The notes under the pieces are model-generated. The model ran no database searches, was not told where the DNA came from, and saw only the letters and a program-made list of their open reading frames with translations. Made by a program: the position numbers and the translations under genes. A stretch of DNA of 64,000 nucleotides from Verrucomicrobiales bacterium (GTDB lineage: Bacteria; Verrucomicrobiota; Verrucomicrobiia; Limisphaerales; UBA11320): positions 1 to 64,000 of the forward strand of contig JAEUHE010000002.1 in the NCBI GenBank assembly GCA_016793885.1, read 5' to 3'. Shown here one piece after another: positions 25,365-40,029 of the stretch; within the stretch, counting starts at the first letter, position 1; the number at the start of each line of letters is the position of its first letter.

Positions 25365-27016
25365 ACATCCCCTTTCCGTCCCGCCAATTCGACGAGGCGG
25401 TTTCGGCCGTCTGCCATGGCTCGGTGTCGGATGAGCAGGCGCGGGCGTTGAATGAACTGCTGCGCAGCGATGCGGCCGCGCGCGATCAATACCTTCTGCG
25501 CGTCGAACTCCATTCCCGGCTAGCTTCAGAGCCGGACCTATTCACTGGCATGAATGAGGCCAAGGACGCCGGTTCCCTGGAAACCGCAGTCGCACTTCCA
25601 GAGAGCGTTCGCGGGCGTCAATTTCCCCGTCGGGTGCGGGCTCGAAAGCTGAATTGGGCCATCGCCCTAGCGGCCTGCCTCATGTTGCTGGCGACTGGTT
25701 GGTGGGGGGTGAGACAACGGGAGCAAGGCACTCGCGAGGGCTCCACCAGCCAAGCGGTGGCGATGCTCGATCGCGTGGTGGATGCTGAATGGTCGCCAGG
25801 CGATGCACCGCCCCGTCTAGGAGCGCCGCTGGAACCAGGCTGGCTGCGACTCAAAGCGGGCTTTGCTCAAGTGGTGTTCTACAGCGGAGCGCGCCTGGTC
25901 CTCCAAGGGCCAGCCGAGCTGCGGCTCATCTCTCCGGACGAAGCGATCTGCCAGAACGGGCGGCTCATCGCCGAAGTGCCGCCGCAGGCGAAAGGGTTTC
26001 GGGTCAGCACTCCCGAGATGAACGTCACCGATTTAGGCACCGTCTTTGGGGTGGCGGTCAAGGACCTCCAAACGGCGCTCCACGTCTTTCAGGGCAGTGT
26101 TGAATTTCAGTTATCCGCCGGGGCACGCAGTCAGAGCCTGAAGGAAGGCGCCGGCGTCCTGGTTGAGAAATCGCAGGCACCTCAGCCCATCGCCGCCGAC
26201 CGCGCGGCGTTCGCGTCGCTTTTCGATCTTCAATTAAGATCTTCGGATGCGGAGGTCCTGCGCCACGAACAATGGCGGGCCACGAGCAGCCGGCTCGACG
26301 AGGACCCGTCGTTGCTCGTGCACTTCGATTTCGAGCAGGCCGACCCTTCAGATTGGCGACTGCCCAACGCGAGCCGCCGCAGCGAAACGCCTCCCGACGC
26401 GACCATCGTTGGCTGCCAATGGGTCGAGGGCCGCTGGCAGGACAAACGCGCGCTGGCTTTCCGCAATGTCAGCGACCGAGTGCGCCTGAGCATGTCAGGT
26501 GACTACGAGTCGCTGACGCTCGCCGCGTGGGTGCGCGTGCAAGGGCTCGACCGCCAGATCAACTCGCTGTTCATGAGCGACGGCTTCGAGCCTGGAACGG
26601 TTCACTGGTCCATTCGCCATGACGGGGTACTCGGCTTGACCGCGATCGGTGCGGAACCCGGCCGATTCCAGATCTGTGCCAGTCCCCCTGTACTGACACT
26701 GGATCTATTGGGCCTGTGGGTCCATCTCGCCGTGGTGATCGACGGGGGCACCGGCCAGGTAATCCATTACTTTGACGGGATGCCCGTCAGCGCGAAACCG
26801 TTGACTATCAAACCCCCCTTCCACATCGGCACGGCCGAGCTGGGCAACTGGAACGCCCAGGGGTTCCCGAAAAACGATCCTTTTATGATCCGTAATTTCA
26901 GTGGCGCGATTGACGAATTTTGCCTCTTCCGCCGCGCCTTGAGCTCCAGCGAAATTCGGGGGCTGCACGCCGCTGGGAAACCGCAACCAGACGCATTGCC
27001 GCAAAGTCGTCGTTGA
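25361..27016 (+). CDS. FecR-like membrane regulator with LamG ectodomain
   Basis: A 551-residue protein. Residues 1-60 are cytoplasmic and resemble the anti-sigma part (ALNELLRSDAAARDQYL). One membrane helix lies at about 98-117 (NWAIALAACLMLLATGWW). A FecR domain follows (about 150-275: LKAGFAQVVFYSGARLVLQG, FRVSTPEMNVTDLGTVFGV, LHVFQGSVEF). The C-terminal half (about 320-540) is a LamG domain (LLVHFDFEQADPSDW, SLTLAAWVRVQGLD, GAIDEFCLFRRALSSSEIRG). FecR domains pass outside signals to ECF sigma factors. A LamG fused outside the membrane could sense or bind a glycan and free the coupled sigma factor. The ligand is inferred from the neighbouring xylanase genes. An AAGGGAAG lies before the start. 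Confidence 0.9.
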   Translation: MNIPFPSRQFDEAVSAVCHGSVSDEQARALNELLRSDAAARDQYLLRVELHSRLASEPDLFTGMNEAKDAGSLETAVALPESVRGRQFPRRVRARKLNWAIALAACLMLLATGWWGVRQREQGTREGSTSQAVAMLDRVVDAEWSPGDAPPRLGAPLEPGWLRLKAGFAQVVFYSGARLVLQGPAELRLISPDEAICQNGRLIAEVPPQAKGFRVSTPEMNVTDLGTVFGVAVKDLQTALHVFQGSVEFQLSAGARSQSLKEGAGVLVEKSQAPQPIAADRAAFASLFDLQLRSSDAEVLRHEQWRATSSRLDEDPSLLVHFDFEQADPSDWRLPNASRRSETPPDATIVGCQWVEGRWQDKRALAFRNVSDRVRLSMSGDYESLTLAAWVRVQGLDRQINSLFMSDGFEPGTVHWSIRHDGVLGLTAIGAEPGRFQICASPPVLTLDLLGLWVHLAVVIDGGTGQVIHYFDGMPVSAKPLTIKPPFHIGTAELGNWNAQGFPKNDPFMIRNFSGAIDEFCLFRRALSSSEIRGLHAAGKPQPDALPQSRR

Positions 27017-27046
27017 AAATACCAGGTCTTCTGCGCTATCACTTGA

Positions 27047-32526
<5,480 letters not shown>

Positions 32527-32543
32527 CCCCAACGAGTTGACTC

Positions 32544-33938
32544 ATGAATAGCAACGAGCATCACCTCCCACCAACACGTCGAACTCTTCCCACCTGCGTC
32601 CTGTTCGCGCTCCTGTCGCTGTACGGCCTGCTGCCCCTTGTGGTCGCTGAGTCGAACAAGGTCTCGAGCATCGGTCTTCGCGTGGTGACCCAAGGCCTGG
32701 GAGCCCCCATGTCGCTAGCCCCCATTCCCGATGGTTCCGGCCGACTGCTTTTGGCCGAACAGAGTGGCATCATCCATTTGCTCGACCGCGACGGAAACCG
32801 CGCCGAGCAACTCGTTCTCGATCTTCGTCCCAAGATGGTGGCGATCAACCAGGGTATGGAGGAGCGTGGGCTGCTCGGGCTCGCGCTGCATCCGCAGTTC
32901 ACCTCCAATCGGAAGCTCTATGTCGTCTACAGCGCCCCGCTCCGCACGAACGCTCCACCGAAGTGGGATCACACGGAGCGCCTCAGCGAGTTCGAGTTCA
33001 AAGCCAGCGGCCCTGAGTTCACCTCGGTGGATCCAGGTTCGGAGCGCGTGATCCTGGAGATCGACGAGCCGGACTGGAATCACAACAGCGGGCGCATCGC
33101 TTTTGGACCGGATGGCTTTCTCTATATGAGCGTGGGCGATGGGGGTGCCTTCAACGATGTCGGGGATGTCGCGCGCGGACGCGGACATCCGGCAGAGGGT
33201 TTTGGCCAGCGGCTCGACACATTGCTCGGCAAGGTGCTGCGCCTGGATGTGGATCGTGGGAATCCCTACGGCATTCCGAAGGACAATCCCTATGCCGACG
33301 GCAAGAAGGGCCTTCCCGAAATCTACGCCTATGGCTTGCGAAACCCGTGGGGCATGTCCTTTGATCGGGGCGGAAAACACGGCTTGATCCTGGCGGATGT
33401 GGGCCAGGATCGCTGGGAGGAGATCAACGTCATTGTCAATGGCGGCAACTACGGCTGGCGTTTGCGCGAAGGCTTCGATGGATTCGATCCCAACACTCCG
33501 CGCTCGGCCCCCACCAATGCCGTGTCCGTCGGTGCCGACGGAAAACCGTTCGTCGAGCCGGTCCTCACTTACAAGACACTGCGAGGTCGGGGGACGGATT
33601 CGAACGCGTTCGGTGTCACCGTCACCGGCGGCTACGTCTATCGCGGAAAGGCCATTCCCGCGCTGTTCGGAAAATACATTTTCGCCGATTGGTCCCGCAA
33701 CATGGCTTTCCCGGATGGCACCCTGCTCGTGGCCACGATTCCGCCCGGAGCCGGAGGGGCGACAGGTGCGCGCTGGACGGTGGAGCCACTCGCCTTGAAG
33801 GACTTTCCTAACGGCCGCATTAAGTCCTACATTTGGGCCTTGGGTGAGGATGCGGATGGCGAGCTGTACGTTTTGGCGAACGGTATGAACTCGGCGTTCG
33901 GCACGCGCGGCAAGCTATTTAAACTCGTGCCGGAATAA
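32544..33938 (+). CDS. PQQ-type sugar dehydrogenase (glucose/sorbosone dehydrogenase family)
   Basis: A 464-residue protein with a hydrophobic export signal at about 16-36. The beta-propeller has the family marks: GLGAPMSLAPIPDGSGRLLL, GLLGLALHPQF, WNHNSGRIAFGPDGFLYMSV followed by GDGG, EIYAYGLRNPWGMSFD and GGNYGWRLREGFDGF. These soluble enzymes oxidise aldoses to lactones using PQQ or act on related sugars, in the periplasm or outside the cell. It follows the PVC-type cytochrome gene by 17 bases. The pair could pass electrons from sugar oxidation to the heme; this is context only. No pqq synthesis genes are in view. Confidence 0.88.
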   Translation: MNSNEHHLPPTRRTLPTCVLFALLSLYGLLPLVVAESNKVSSIGLRVVTQGLGAPMSLAPIPDGSGRLLLAEQSGIIHLLDRDGNRAEQLVLDLRPKMVAINQGMEERGLLGLALHPQFTSNRKLYVVYSAPLRTNAPPKWDHTERLSEFEFKASGPEFTSVDPGSERVILEIDEPDWNHNSGRIAFGPDGFLYMSVGDGGAFNDVGDVARGRGHPAEGFGQRLDTLLGKVLRLDVDRGNPYGIPKDNPYADGKKGLPEIYAYGLRNPWGMSFDRGGKHGLILADVGQDRWEEINVIVNGGNYGWRLREGFDGFDPNTPRSAPTNAVSVGADGKPFVEPVLTYKTLRGRGTDSNAFGVTVTGGYVYRGKAIPALFGKYIFADWSRNMAFPDGTLLVATIPPGAGGATGARWTVEPLALKDFPNGRIKSYIWALGEDADGELYVLANGMNSAFGTRGKLFKLVPE

Positions 33939-33977
33939 CCATTTTTTCATCGAACCAACACCAAGAGATTTATACTC

Positions 33978-34592
33978 ATGAGAGTTTTCCTCAACACGAT
34001 TGCGTCGGTAGTCCTGCTGGGTTTATCGACCGCCAGAGGCGTGGCCGACGACGCACTGCGGCCCGACAAGGACGGTTACATCCGCGACTGGGTGATGCTC
34101 GCCCCCATTGCCTTGCGCGAGGGTGATACCTGTGCGGAGGCACTGCTCAAGGAGCAGATCAAGGACGAGGCCGCGCTCCGCCCCAAGCCGGGAGATAAGA
34201 TCAAAGTCGCAGGAAAGGAATTGGTCTGGCGGGGACTGAACGCCTCGACAAACTACTTCGACTTCAATGAGGTTCTCAAGTCCATCAACGACCACGTCGC
34301 CGGGTACATCGTCACCTATATCGAATGCGACAGGGATATCCCGGAGGTCATCCTGGCGGTAGCGAGCAATGATCAAGGTAGAATCTACTTCAACGGCGTG
34401 GACATCTATGCGTTCACGGAAGCACGGCCGCTAATGCTGGATGCCGACAAGGGTAAAGTCACCCTCAAGAAGGGAATCAACGCCATCGTGTTCAAGATCA
34501 CCAATGAGCAGAACAGCTGGCAAGGGGCCATGAGGCTTCTGGACAAGTCTGGAGCTCCCCTAAAAGATGTCCGAATCAAATTAGCCCCCTGA
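33978..34592 (+). CDS. Small secreted protein, probable beta-sandwich
   Basis: A 204-residue protein with a signal peptide (about 1-23). It begins DKDGYIRDWVMLAPIALREG, a motif seen at the start of galactose-binding-like domains in many PVC secreted proteins. Later strands are AGYIVTYIECDRDIPEVILA, VASNDQGRIYFNGVDIYAF and KKGINAIVFKITNEQNSW. The order resembles a jelly-roll carbohydrate-binding domain without a fused enzyme. It lies between the sugar dehydrogenase and the GH10 xylanase, with one base between its stop and the xylanase start. A binding accessory for the xylanase is likely but unproved. Confidence 0.75.
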   Translation: MRVFLNTIASVVLLGLSTARGVADDALRPDKDGYIRDWVMLAPIALREGDTCAEALLKEQIKDEAALRPKPGDKIKVAGKELVWRGLNASTNYFDFNEVLKSINDHVAGYIVTYIECDRDIPEVILAVASNDQGRIYFNGVDIYAFTEARPLMLDADKGKVTLKKGINAIVFKITNEQNSWQGAMRLLDKSGAPLKDVRIKLAP

Positions 34593-34593
34593 A

Positions 34594-35868
34594 ATGAACT
34601 CTATAATCGTACGCCACCTCGTTGGCTACTGGCTCCTCGCGACTCTTGCGCTCGCCGTGACGTCGCCAGCCCGCGCTGCGGGACCAACCACTGCGCTGAA
34701 AGACGCTTTCAAGGACCACTTCCCCATCGGCACCGCGGTGAATCGCAGCATGGTGATGGGCGGTCCCGGCTTCCGCCGCAGCGTCGAACAAAACGCCTCG
34801 GATATCGCCCTCCTCAAGCAGCACTTTAACCAAATCACTGCGGAGAACGATACCAAATGGCAGCTCATTCATCCGCGCGAGGGAGCCGATGGATACGACT
34901 TCGGCCCGACCGATGCCCTGGTGAGCTTCGGTGTGAGCAATCACATGCAGATCGTTGGCCACACGCTGGTATGGCACAGCCAGACACCGAACTGGGTGTT
35001 CGCTGGCACGAATCCGCCGCCTGCCTCGGCGACCAATGCAGGACCAGTGACCACCGCCGCTGCTGGGATCACGAATGCGCCGGGCACGAATCAGCCCGGA
35101 AGGCGTGGATTTGGTCCCGGCTTCGGCCGCTACAGTGGACCGCGCGCCTCGCGGGAGGAACTGCTCCAGCGGATGCGCGATCACATCCACACCGTCGTCG
35201 GCCGCTACCAGGGGAAGATCCAGATCTGGGATGTCGTGAACGAAGCGCTCGCCGACGGTAACGGGACAAACGTGCTCCGGAACTCATTGTGGTCGGAGAT
35301 CATCGGTCCGGATTTCGTCGCCAAGGCGTTTCAATACGCTCACGAGGCTGATCCGAAAGCGATCCTCCGCTACAACGACTACGGCCTGGAGAACCCGGCC
35401 AAGCGCAAGCGGCTGATCTCGCTGATCAAGGAGCTCCAGTCGCAGAAGATCCCGGTCCACGCGATCGGGTCGCAGGCGCACGTCAACGTCTCCACCACGT
35501 TCGAGACGATGGACCAGTCGCTCACGGAGATGGCGACGCTCGGCCTGCCCATCCACATCACGGAGCTCGACGTCAACAGCGCACAGGCCGGTCAGCGCGG
35601 CTTCGGCGCCGACGTCGCGAGCAACGCGTCTACGACGCAGGGCGGCTTGGTCGGCGACGCGGACAAGAAGCTCGCCGACGCTTACGCGGGCATTTTTCGC
35701 GCCTTCGTGAAGCACCGCGACTCGGTAAAGATGGTGACATTCTGGGGGGTGAACGACGCGGTCTCCTGGCGGGCGCAAGGCAAACCCCTGCTCTTCGACG
35801 GCGAGAACCGGCCCAAGGCCGCCTTTGACGCGGTGATCGCCGAAGCAAAAGGAGGATCGTCGAAGTAG
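34594..35868 (+). CDS. GH10 endo-1,4-beta-xylanase
   Basis: A 424-residue secreted protein (signal to about residue 29). The GH10 barrel is clear: FPIGTAVN, FNQITAENDTKWQLIHP, IVGHTLVWHSQTPNW, the acid/base in IWDVVNEAL (Glu217), YNDYGLE, IGSQAHVN and the nucleophile in PIHITELDV (Glu324), ending with VTFWGVNDAVSW. It cuts internal beta-1,4 bonds of xylan by a retaining mechanism. An Ala/Thr/Gly/Arg-rich insert of about 48 residues (137-184, including GRRGFGPGFGRYSGP) lies after the WHSQTPNW strand, where most GH10 enzymes have a short loop. This is the key enzyme that identifies the substrate of the locus. Confidence 0.95.
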   Translation: MNSIIVRHLVGYWLLATLALAVTSPARAAGPTTALKDAFKDHFPIGTAVNRSMVMGGPGFRRSVEQNASDIALLKQHFNQITAENDTKWQLIHPREGADGYDFGPTDALVSFGVSNHMQIVGHTLVWHSQTPNWVFAGTNPPPASATNAGPVTTAAAGITNAPGTNQPGRRGFGPGFGRYSGPRASREELLQRMRDHIHTVVGRYQGKIQIWDVVNEALADGNGTNVLRNSLWSEIIGPDFVAKAFQYAHEADPKAILRYNDYGLENPAKRKRLISLIKELQSQKIPVHAIGSQAHVNVSTTFETMDQSLTEMATLGLPIHITELDVNSAQAGQRGFGADVASNASTTQGGLVGDADKKLADAYAGIFRAFVKHRDSVKMVTFWGVNDAVSWRAQGKPLLFDGENRPKAAFDAVIAEAKGGSSK

Positions 35869-35882
35869 CCAGAACACTCCGT

Positions 35883-38618
35883 ATGCCACCACTCTCGTTC
35901 AGGCCGTCAGCACCGATGAAGTCCCGGGCTAACCTCTCCGCGTTCAAGGTTCCCTGGGCCAGCAGGGTGGCGGCCTTGTTGATCGGGGCCATGGGGTCGC
36001 AAGCGAGCGCCGCGAATGCCACGAATGATTCGGCCGCCGCGCGCGAGGCTCAGGCGCTGGACCAGTATCAGAACGTCATCTCGCCGATTCTAAAGACTTA
36101 CTGCTATGAGTGCCATGGCGACGGCGCCAAGAAGGCCGGACTCGCCTTCGACGCGCTGGCCACGAAGGATCAAATCCTCCATGACCCGCAGCTCTGGCTG
36201 AAAGTGTTGCGCAACACGCGATCGCACATCATGCCCCCGCCCGAGGAGGCGCAGCCCAGCGCCGCGGAACTTCAGGCTTTGGAGCAGTGGATCAAGACGA
36301 GCGGCCTCGGCCTTGATCCCCAGCGGCCCGATCCGGGCCGCGTCACGACCCGCCGACTCAACCGGACGGAGTATCGCAACACGTTGCGTGACCTGATCGG
36401 CGTGGACTTCGACGCCGACGCCATGTTGCCGCCCGACGACGTCGGCTATGGTTTCGACAACATCGGCGACGTTCTGAGCATCTCGCCGATGCGCCTGGAG
36501 AAATTCATCGAGGCGGCCATGACGGCCGTGAACCAGGGCGGGCCGATGGACACGGTGGTCATGCCAACCCGGATGCTGCAGGGTGGCGATTTTCTTACCG
36601 CCGACGGTTCTCAGAACGCCGGGCGCATCTCGTACTACCAGGCGCGGACGACCAGCCACACGTTCAAGATTAAAACCGCCGCCGATTACCGCCTCATGCT
36701 CAACACCAAGCTCGACGGCGAGGCGACCCCCGTTGATCCCCAGCGCGTCCGCGTCGTGTGGAAGGCCGATGGGAAGACCTTTTTGGAAAAGGAATACGGT
36801 TGGGCGGACATGGAATATCTGACGGACACGTTCACCTTCAAATGGGAGCCAGGCGACCATGTGGTGAGTTGCGAACTCACGCCGGTTTTCCCCGATCTTC
36901 GACCCCTGCGCACGAAGATGGAGTATCGGGTTCTCTTCGCGATTTTCGATGGTCCGCTCGAGAAGGAAAAGTGGGAACACCACCCCAATTACAAACGCTT
37001 CTACACGCGCGACAAACCGCCGGCCGACGCCGCCGAACGCCGAACATACGCTCGCGAGGTCCTCTCTCGCTTCGCGGCCCGGGCCTATCGCCGGCCCGTC
37101 GCGTCGGAGACGGTTGAGCAGCTCGTTCAAATTGCAGAGAAGAGTTATTCGTTACCAGGCACCACGTTTGAGATGGGCATTGCCCAGGCTCTCATCGCAG
37201 TGCTCGCTTCGCCACGCTTCCTTTTTCACCTCGAATCCACGGAACCCGCCCCGACGGGTCAGCAGGTCGCGCGGATCGATGAATACAGCCTCGCATCGCG
37301 GCTCTCTTATGCCCTGTGGTCTTCGCTGCCCGATGACGAACTAACCGGCCTGGCGGCGCGCGGTGAGTTGAGCAAGCATTTCCAGGCCCAGGTCAGGCGC
37401 ATGCTCGCCTCCCCGAAGGCGCGCGCCTTCTCGGAGAATTTTGCCAGTCAGTGGCTGCAAACACGAAGCATCCTCGACATCCCGATCAATTCAGCCGCCG
37501 TGCTGGCCAGTGAAACTGCACCGTTGGCCCCGGAGGGCGTCACGAACGCCGCTATCGCCGCCGCTGTCGCCGCCGCTGGCACGACGACTGGAGCGGAGAC
37601 CGGACCTGCGCCTGTCACCAATGCTTCATCGTCGCCCCCGGGGGCAGGCGCAGCAGCAGCGGCCGGAGTACCACCGGGAGTTGGCGCGCGTGGTCCCGCC
37701 GGATTCCCCGGACGCGGCGGCCCGTTCGGGCGTGGCCGGCGTGCGCCGATGGGCACGGAGCTGACACCCGAGTTGCGCGCGGCCATGAAGCAGGAGGTGG
37801 AATCCTACTTCGAACACCTCGTCCGCGAGGATCGGAGCGTGCTCGAACTCCTGGAAAGCAATTACACCTTCCTCAATGATCAACTCGGCGCGGTCTATGG
37901 GATCACGAATGTCATCGGCTCCGAAATGCGCCGCGTCGACCTACCCCCCGGCCACGTTCGCGGCGGCGTCCTGACGATGGGCGGCGTGCTCACGGTCACC
38001 TCGAACCCCACGCGCACCTCGCCGGTCAAACGCGGGAAGTGGGTGCTGGAAAACATCCTCGGTTCGCCGCCCGCCCCGCCTCCGCCAAACGTGCCGTCCC
38101 TGGAAGACACGCAGGCCAAGGCCGAGATCAAGGCCGCGACCCAGCGCGAACTCCTCGCGCTGCACCGGGCGGACCCGAAGTGCGCGTCCTGCCACTCGCG
38201 GATGGACCCGCCCGGGCTGGCATTGGAAGGTTTCAACGCGTTTGGCCGCGTCCGTGCGTATGAGTCCGGCCAGAAGATCGATCCTTCGGGCGAACTCGCC
38301 ACGGGCGAAACATTCTCAGGGGTCGGCGACCTGAAGAAGGCGCTGGTCGAGAAGCATCGGATGGAATTCTACCGGACGATCACCGAGAAGCTCCTGACCT
38401 ACGTCCTCGGCCGCGGCGTGGAATACTACGACGTGCCGACGGTCGATGAGATCGTCGCGAAGCTCGACCAGGACAACGGGCGTTTCTCCACGCTGCTCCT
38501 GGGCGTCCTCGAATCCGCCCCCTTCCAGCAACGCCGGACCACCCCGAACGCTTCCAATCGGGACCAGAGGGCGGGTAACATTCCCGCCGCATCCAACGAC
38601 CTTGCCCAAAAGCCATGA
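35883..38618 (+). CDS. DUF1592-family cytochrome-like protein (DUF1587/1595/1592/1588/1585)
   Basis: Up to 911 residues; ATG 35916 (MKSRANLSAF) is an equally possible start and leaves a normal signal peptide. An N-terminal heme-like motif CYECH is at residues 74-78, then the DUF1587 region (TRRLNRTEYRNTLRDLIGVD, about 155-215), DUF1595 (FAARAYRRPVASETVEQLVQ), DUF1592 (RIDEYSLASRLSYALWSSLP), DUF1588 (GGVLTMGGVLTVTSNPTRTS) and DUF1585 (LTYVLGRGVEYYDVPTVDEI) near the end. A second CxxC-H-like site is CASCHSRMDPPG. A Gly/Arg/Pro-rich insert lies at about 580-625. The family is large in PVC bacteria and uncharacterised; the heme motif suggests electron transfer. It overlaps the DUF1552 gene by 4 bases. 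Confidence 0.9.
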   Translation: MPPLSFRPSAPMKSRANLSAFKVPWASRVAALLIGAMGSQASAANATNDSAAAREAQALDQYQNVISPILKTYCYECHGDGAKKAGLAFDALATKDQILHDPQLWLKVLRNTRSHIMPPPEEAQPSAAELQALEQWIKTSGLGLDPQRPDPGRVTTRRLNRTEYRNTLRDLIGVDFDADAMLPPDDVGYGFDNIGDVLSISPMRLEKFIEAAMTAVNQGGPMDTVVMPTRMLQGGDFLTADGSQNAGRISYYQARTTSHTFKIKTAADYRLMLNTKLDGEATPVDPQRVRVVWKADGKTFLEKEYGWADMEYLTDTFTFKWEPGDHVVSCELTPVFPDLRPLRTKMEYRVLFAIFDGPLEKEKWEHHPNYKRFYTRDKPPADAAERRTYAREVLSRFAARAYRRPVASETVEQLVQIAEKSYSLPGTTFEMGIAQALIAVLASPRFLFHLESTEPAPTGQQVARIDEYSLASRLSYALWSSLPDDELTGLAARGELSKHFQAQVRRMLASPKARAFSENFASQWLQTRSILDIPINSAAVLASETAPLAPEGVTNAAIAAAVAAAGTTTGAETGPAPVTNASSSPPGAGAAAAAGVPPGVGARGPAGFPGRGGPFGRGRRAPMGTELTPELRAAMKQEVESYFEHLVREDRSVLELLESNYTFLNDQLGAVYGITNVIGSEMRRVDLPPGHVRGGVLTMGGVLTVTSNPTRTSPVKRGKWVLENILGSPPAPPPPNVPSLEDTQAKAEIKAATQRELLALHRADPKCASCHSRMDPPGLALEGFNAFGRVRAYESGQKIDPSGELATGETFSGVGDLKKALVEKHRMEFYRTITEKLLTYVLGRGVEYYDVPTVDEIVAKLDQDNGRFSTLLLGVLESAPFQQRRTTPNASNRDQRAGNIPAASNDLAQKP

Positions 38619-40012
38619 ACATCAGGAAATCTCTCCCGACCGATCCGCTGGCCCTGAACCGCCGACGTTTTCTCCGCAACTTGGGAGTGTGTCTGGCCGT
38701 GCCCGCTTTGGAGGCATTTCCCCGGCGTGTCTTCGCGGCCGACGGCACGCCGAAACTCGCCGCCACGACCGCGACCGGCGTGCCCCTGCGCACCGCCTTC
38801 CTCTATTTTCCGAACGGCGCCATCCCATCCGCGTGGTGGCCCACGGGAAGTGGAGTTGAATTTGAGCTGAACCGCACGATGGAGCCCCTCGCCAAGGTGA
38901 AGCAGCACCTCCAGGTGCTGGGTGGCCTGAATTGCCTCTCTGCGAACTCCGGCCCCGACGGCGGCGGCGACCACGCGCGCGCCAACGGGACATTCCTCAC
39001 GGGCGTGCGGATCAAGAAGACCAACGGCGCTGACTTCCGGGCCGGCGTTTCTATCGACCAGGTCATGGCCCAGCAAATCGGCTTGCTCACGCCGTTCCGT
39101 TCGCTCGAGCTTTCCTGTGACACCGTGCTCAATGTCGGCACCTGCGACACCGAATACGCCTGCGTCTATCAGCACAACCTCGCGTGGGGTTCTCCCACGA
39201 CGCCGCTCACCCCCGAAGTGAGTCCCCGGGCGCTGTTCGAGCGGATGTTCGGCGCCGGCACGCCGCAGGAACGCGCCAAGAACCTCGCCATCCGGCAGCA
39301 GCAGACGAGCTCGATCCTTGATTTCATCAAGAGCGACATGAAGAGCCTCACGCGCGAGGTGACGGGCCGCGACCGCGACAAGATCGACGAATACTTCACC
39401 GGCGTGCGGGAGATCGAGCAGCGCATCCAGGCCGCCGAGAAGTCCCGCGCCGGCCGTTCCCAGCCGACGGTGGATTCGCCGGAAGCCGGCATCCCCTCCA
39501 GCTACCGGGAGTATGTGCGGCTGATGTTTGACATGCTTTTCCTTGCGTTCCAGACGGATACGACGCGCGTCGCGACCTTCATGATTTCCGGCGACGGGAA
39601 CAACCGCGACTTCGCCGAAATCGGGATCACCGACGGCCATCACAACCTGTCCCATCACGGCAACCGCCAGGATTGGATCCAGAAGGTCGCCACGATCGAC
39701 CATTTCTACGTGAGCCAGCTCGCCTACTTCCTCGAAAAGATGGAGGCCGCGCAGGATCTGGACGGCAAATCACTCCTGCACAACTCCCAGATCATCTACG
39801 GCAGCGGCAACTCCGACGGGAACCGCCACTCGCACACGAATCTTCCAGTCATCCTGGCGGGTCACGCGGGCGGCACACTGAAACCCGGGCGCTACACCAA
39901 GTTCAACGAACTGCCGGTGACGAATCTTTATCTCAGCATGCTGGATCGCATTGGTGGTGCTCAGCGGCTGCAACGCTTCGGCGATTCGACGGCCCGCCTC
40001 GAAAACATTTGA
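38615..40012 (+). CDS. DUF1552-family Tat-exported protein
   Basis: A 465-residue protein with a twin-arginine signal (NRRRFLRNLGVCLAVPALEAF). The body matches DUF1552 as usually found next to DUF1592 proteins: RTAFLYFPNGAIPSAWWPTG, GDHARANGTFLTGVRI, SIDQVMAQQIG, LELSCDT, CVYQHNLAWGS, FASLMISGDG-like TFMISGDGNNRDF and HHNLSHHGN. This pairing recurs across PVC genomes, but no reaction is known to me. The pair sits inside the xylan-type locus, so a role in extracellular sugar or aromatic oxidation could be tested. The start overlaps the upstream stop (ATGA). Confidence 0.9.
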   Translation: MNIRKSLPTDPLALNRRRFLRNLGVCLAVPALEAFPRRVFAADGTPKLAATTATGVPLRTAFLYFPNGAIPSAWWPTGSGVEFELNRTMEPLAKVKQHLQVLGGLNCLSANSGPDGGGDHARANGTFLTGVRIKKTNGADFRAGVSIDQVMAQQIGLLTPFRSLELSCDTVLNVGTCDTEYACVYQHNLAWGSPTTPLTPEVSPRALFERMFGAGTPQERAKNLAIRQQQTSSILDFIKSDMKSLTREVTGRDRDKIDEYFTGVREIEQRIQAAEKSRAGRSQPTVDSPEAGIPSSYREYVRLMFDMLFLAFQTDTTRVATFMISGDGNNRDFAEIGITDGHHNLSHHGNRQDWIQKVATIDHFYVSQLAYFLEKMEAAQDLDGKSLLHNSQIIYGSGNSDGNRHSHTNLPVILAGHAGGTLKPGRYTKFNELPVTNLYLSMLDRIGGAQRLQRFGDSTARLENI

Positions 40013-40029
40013 GCACCGCCAACGACAGC

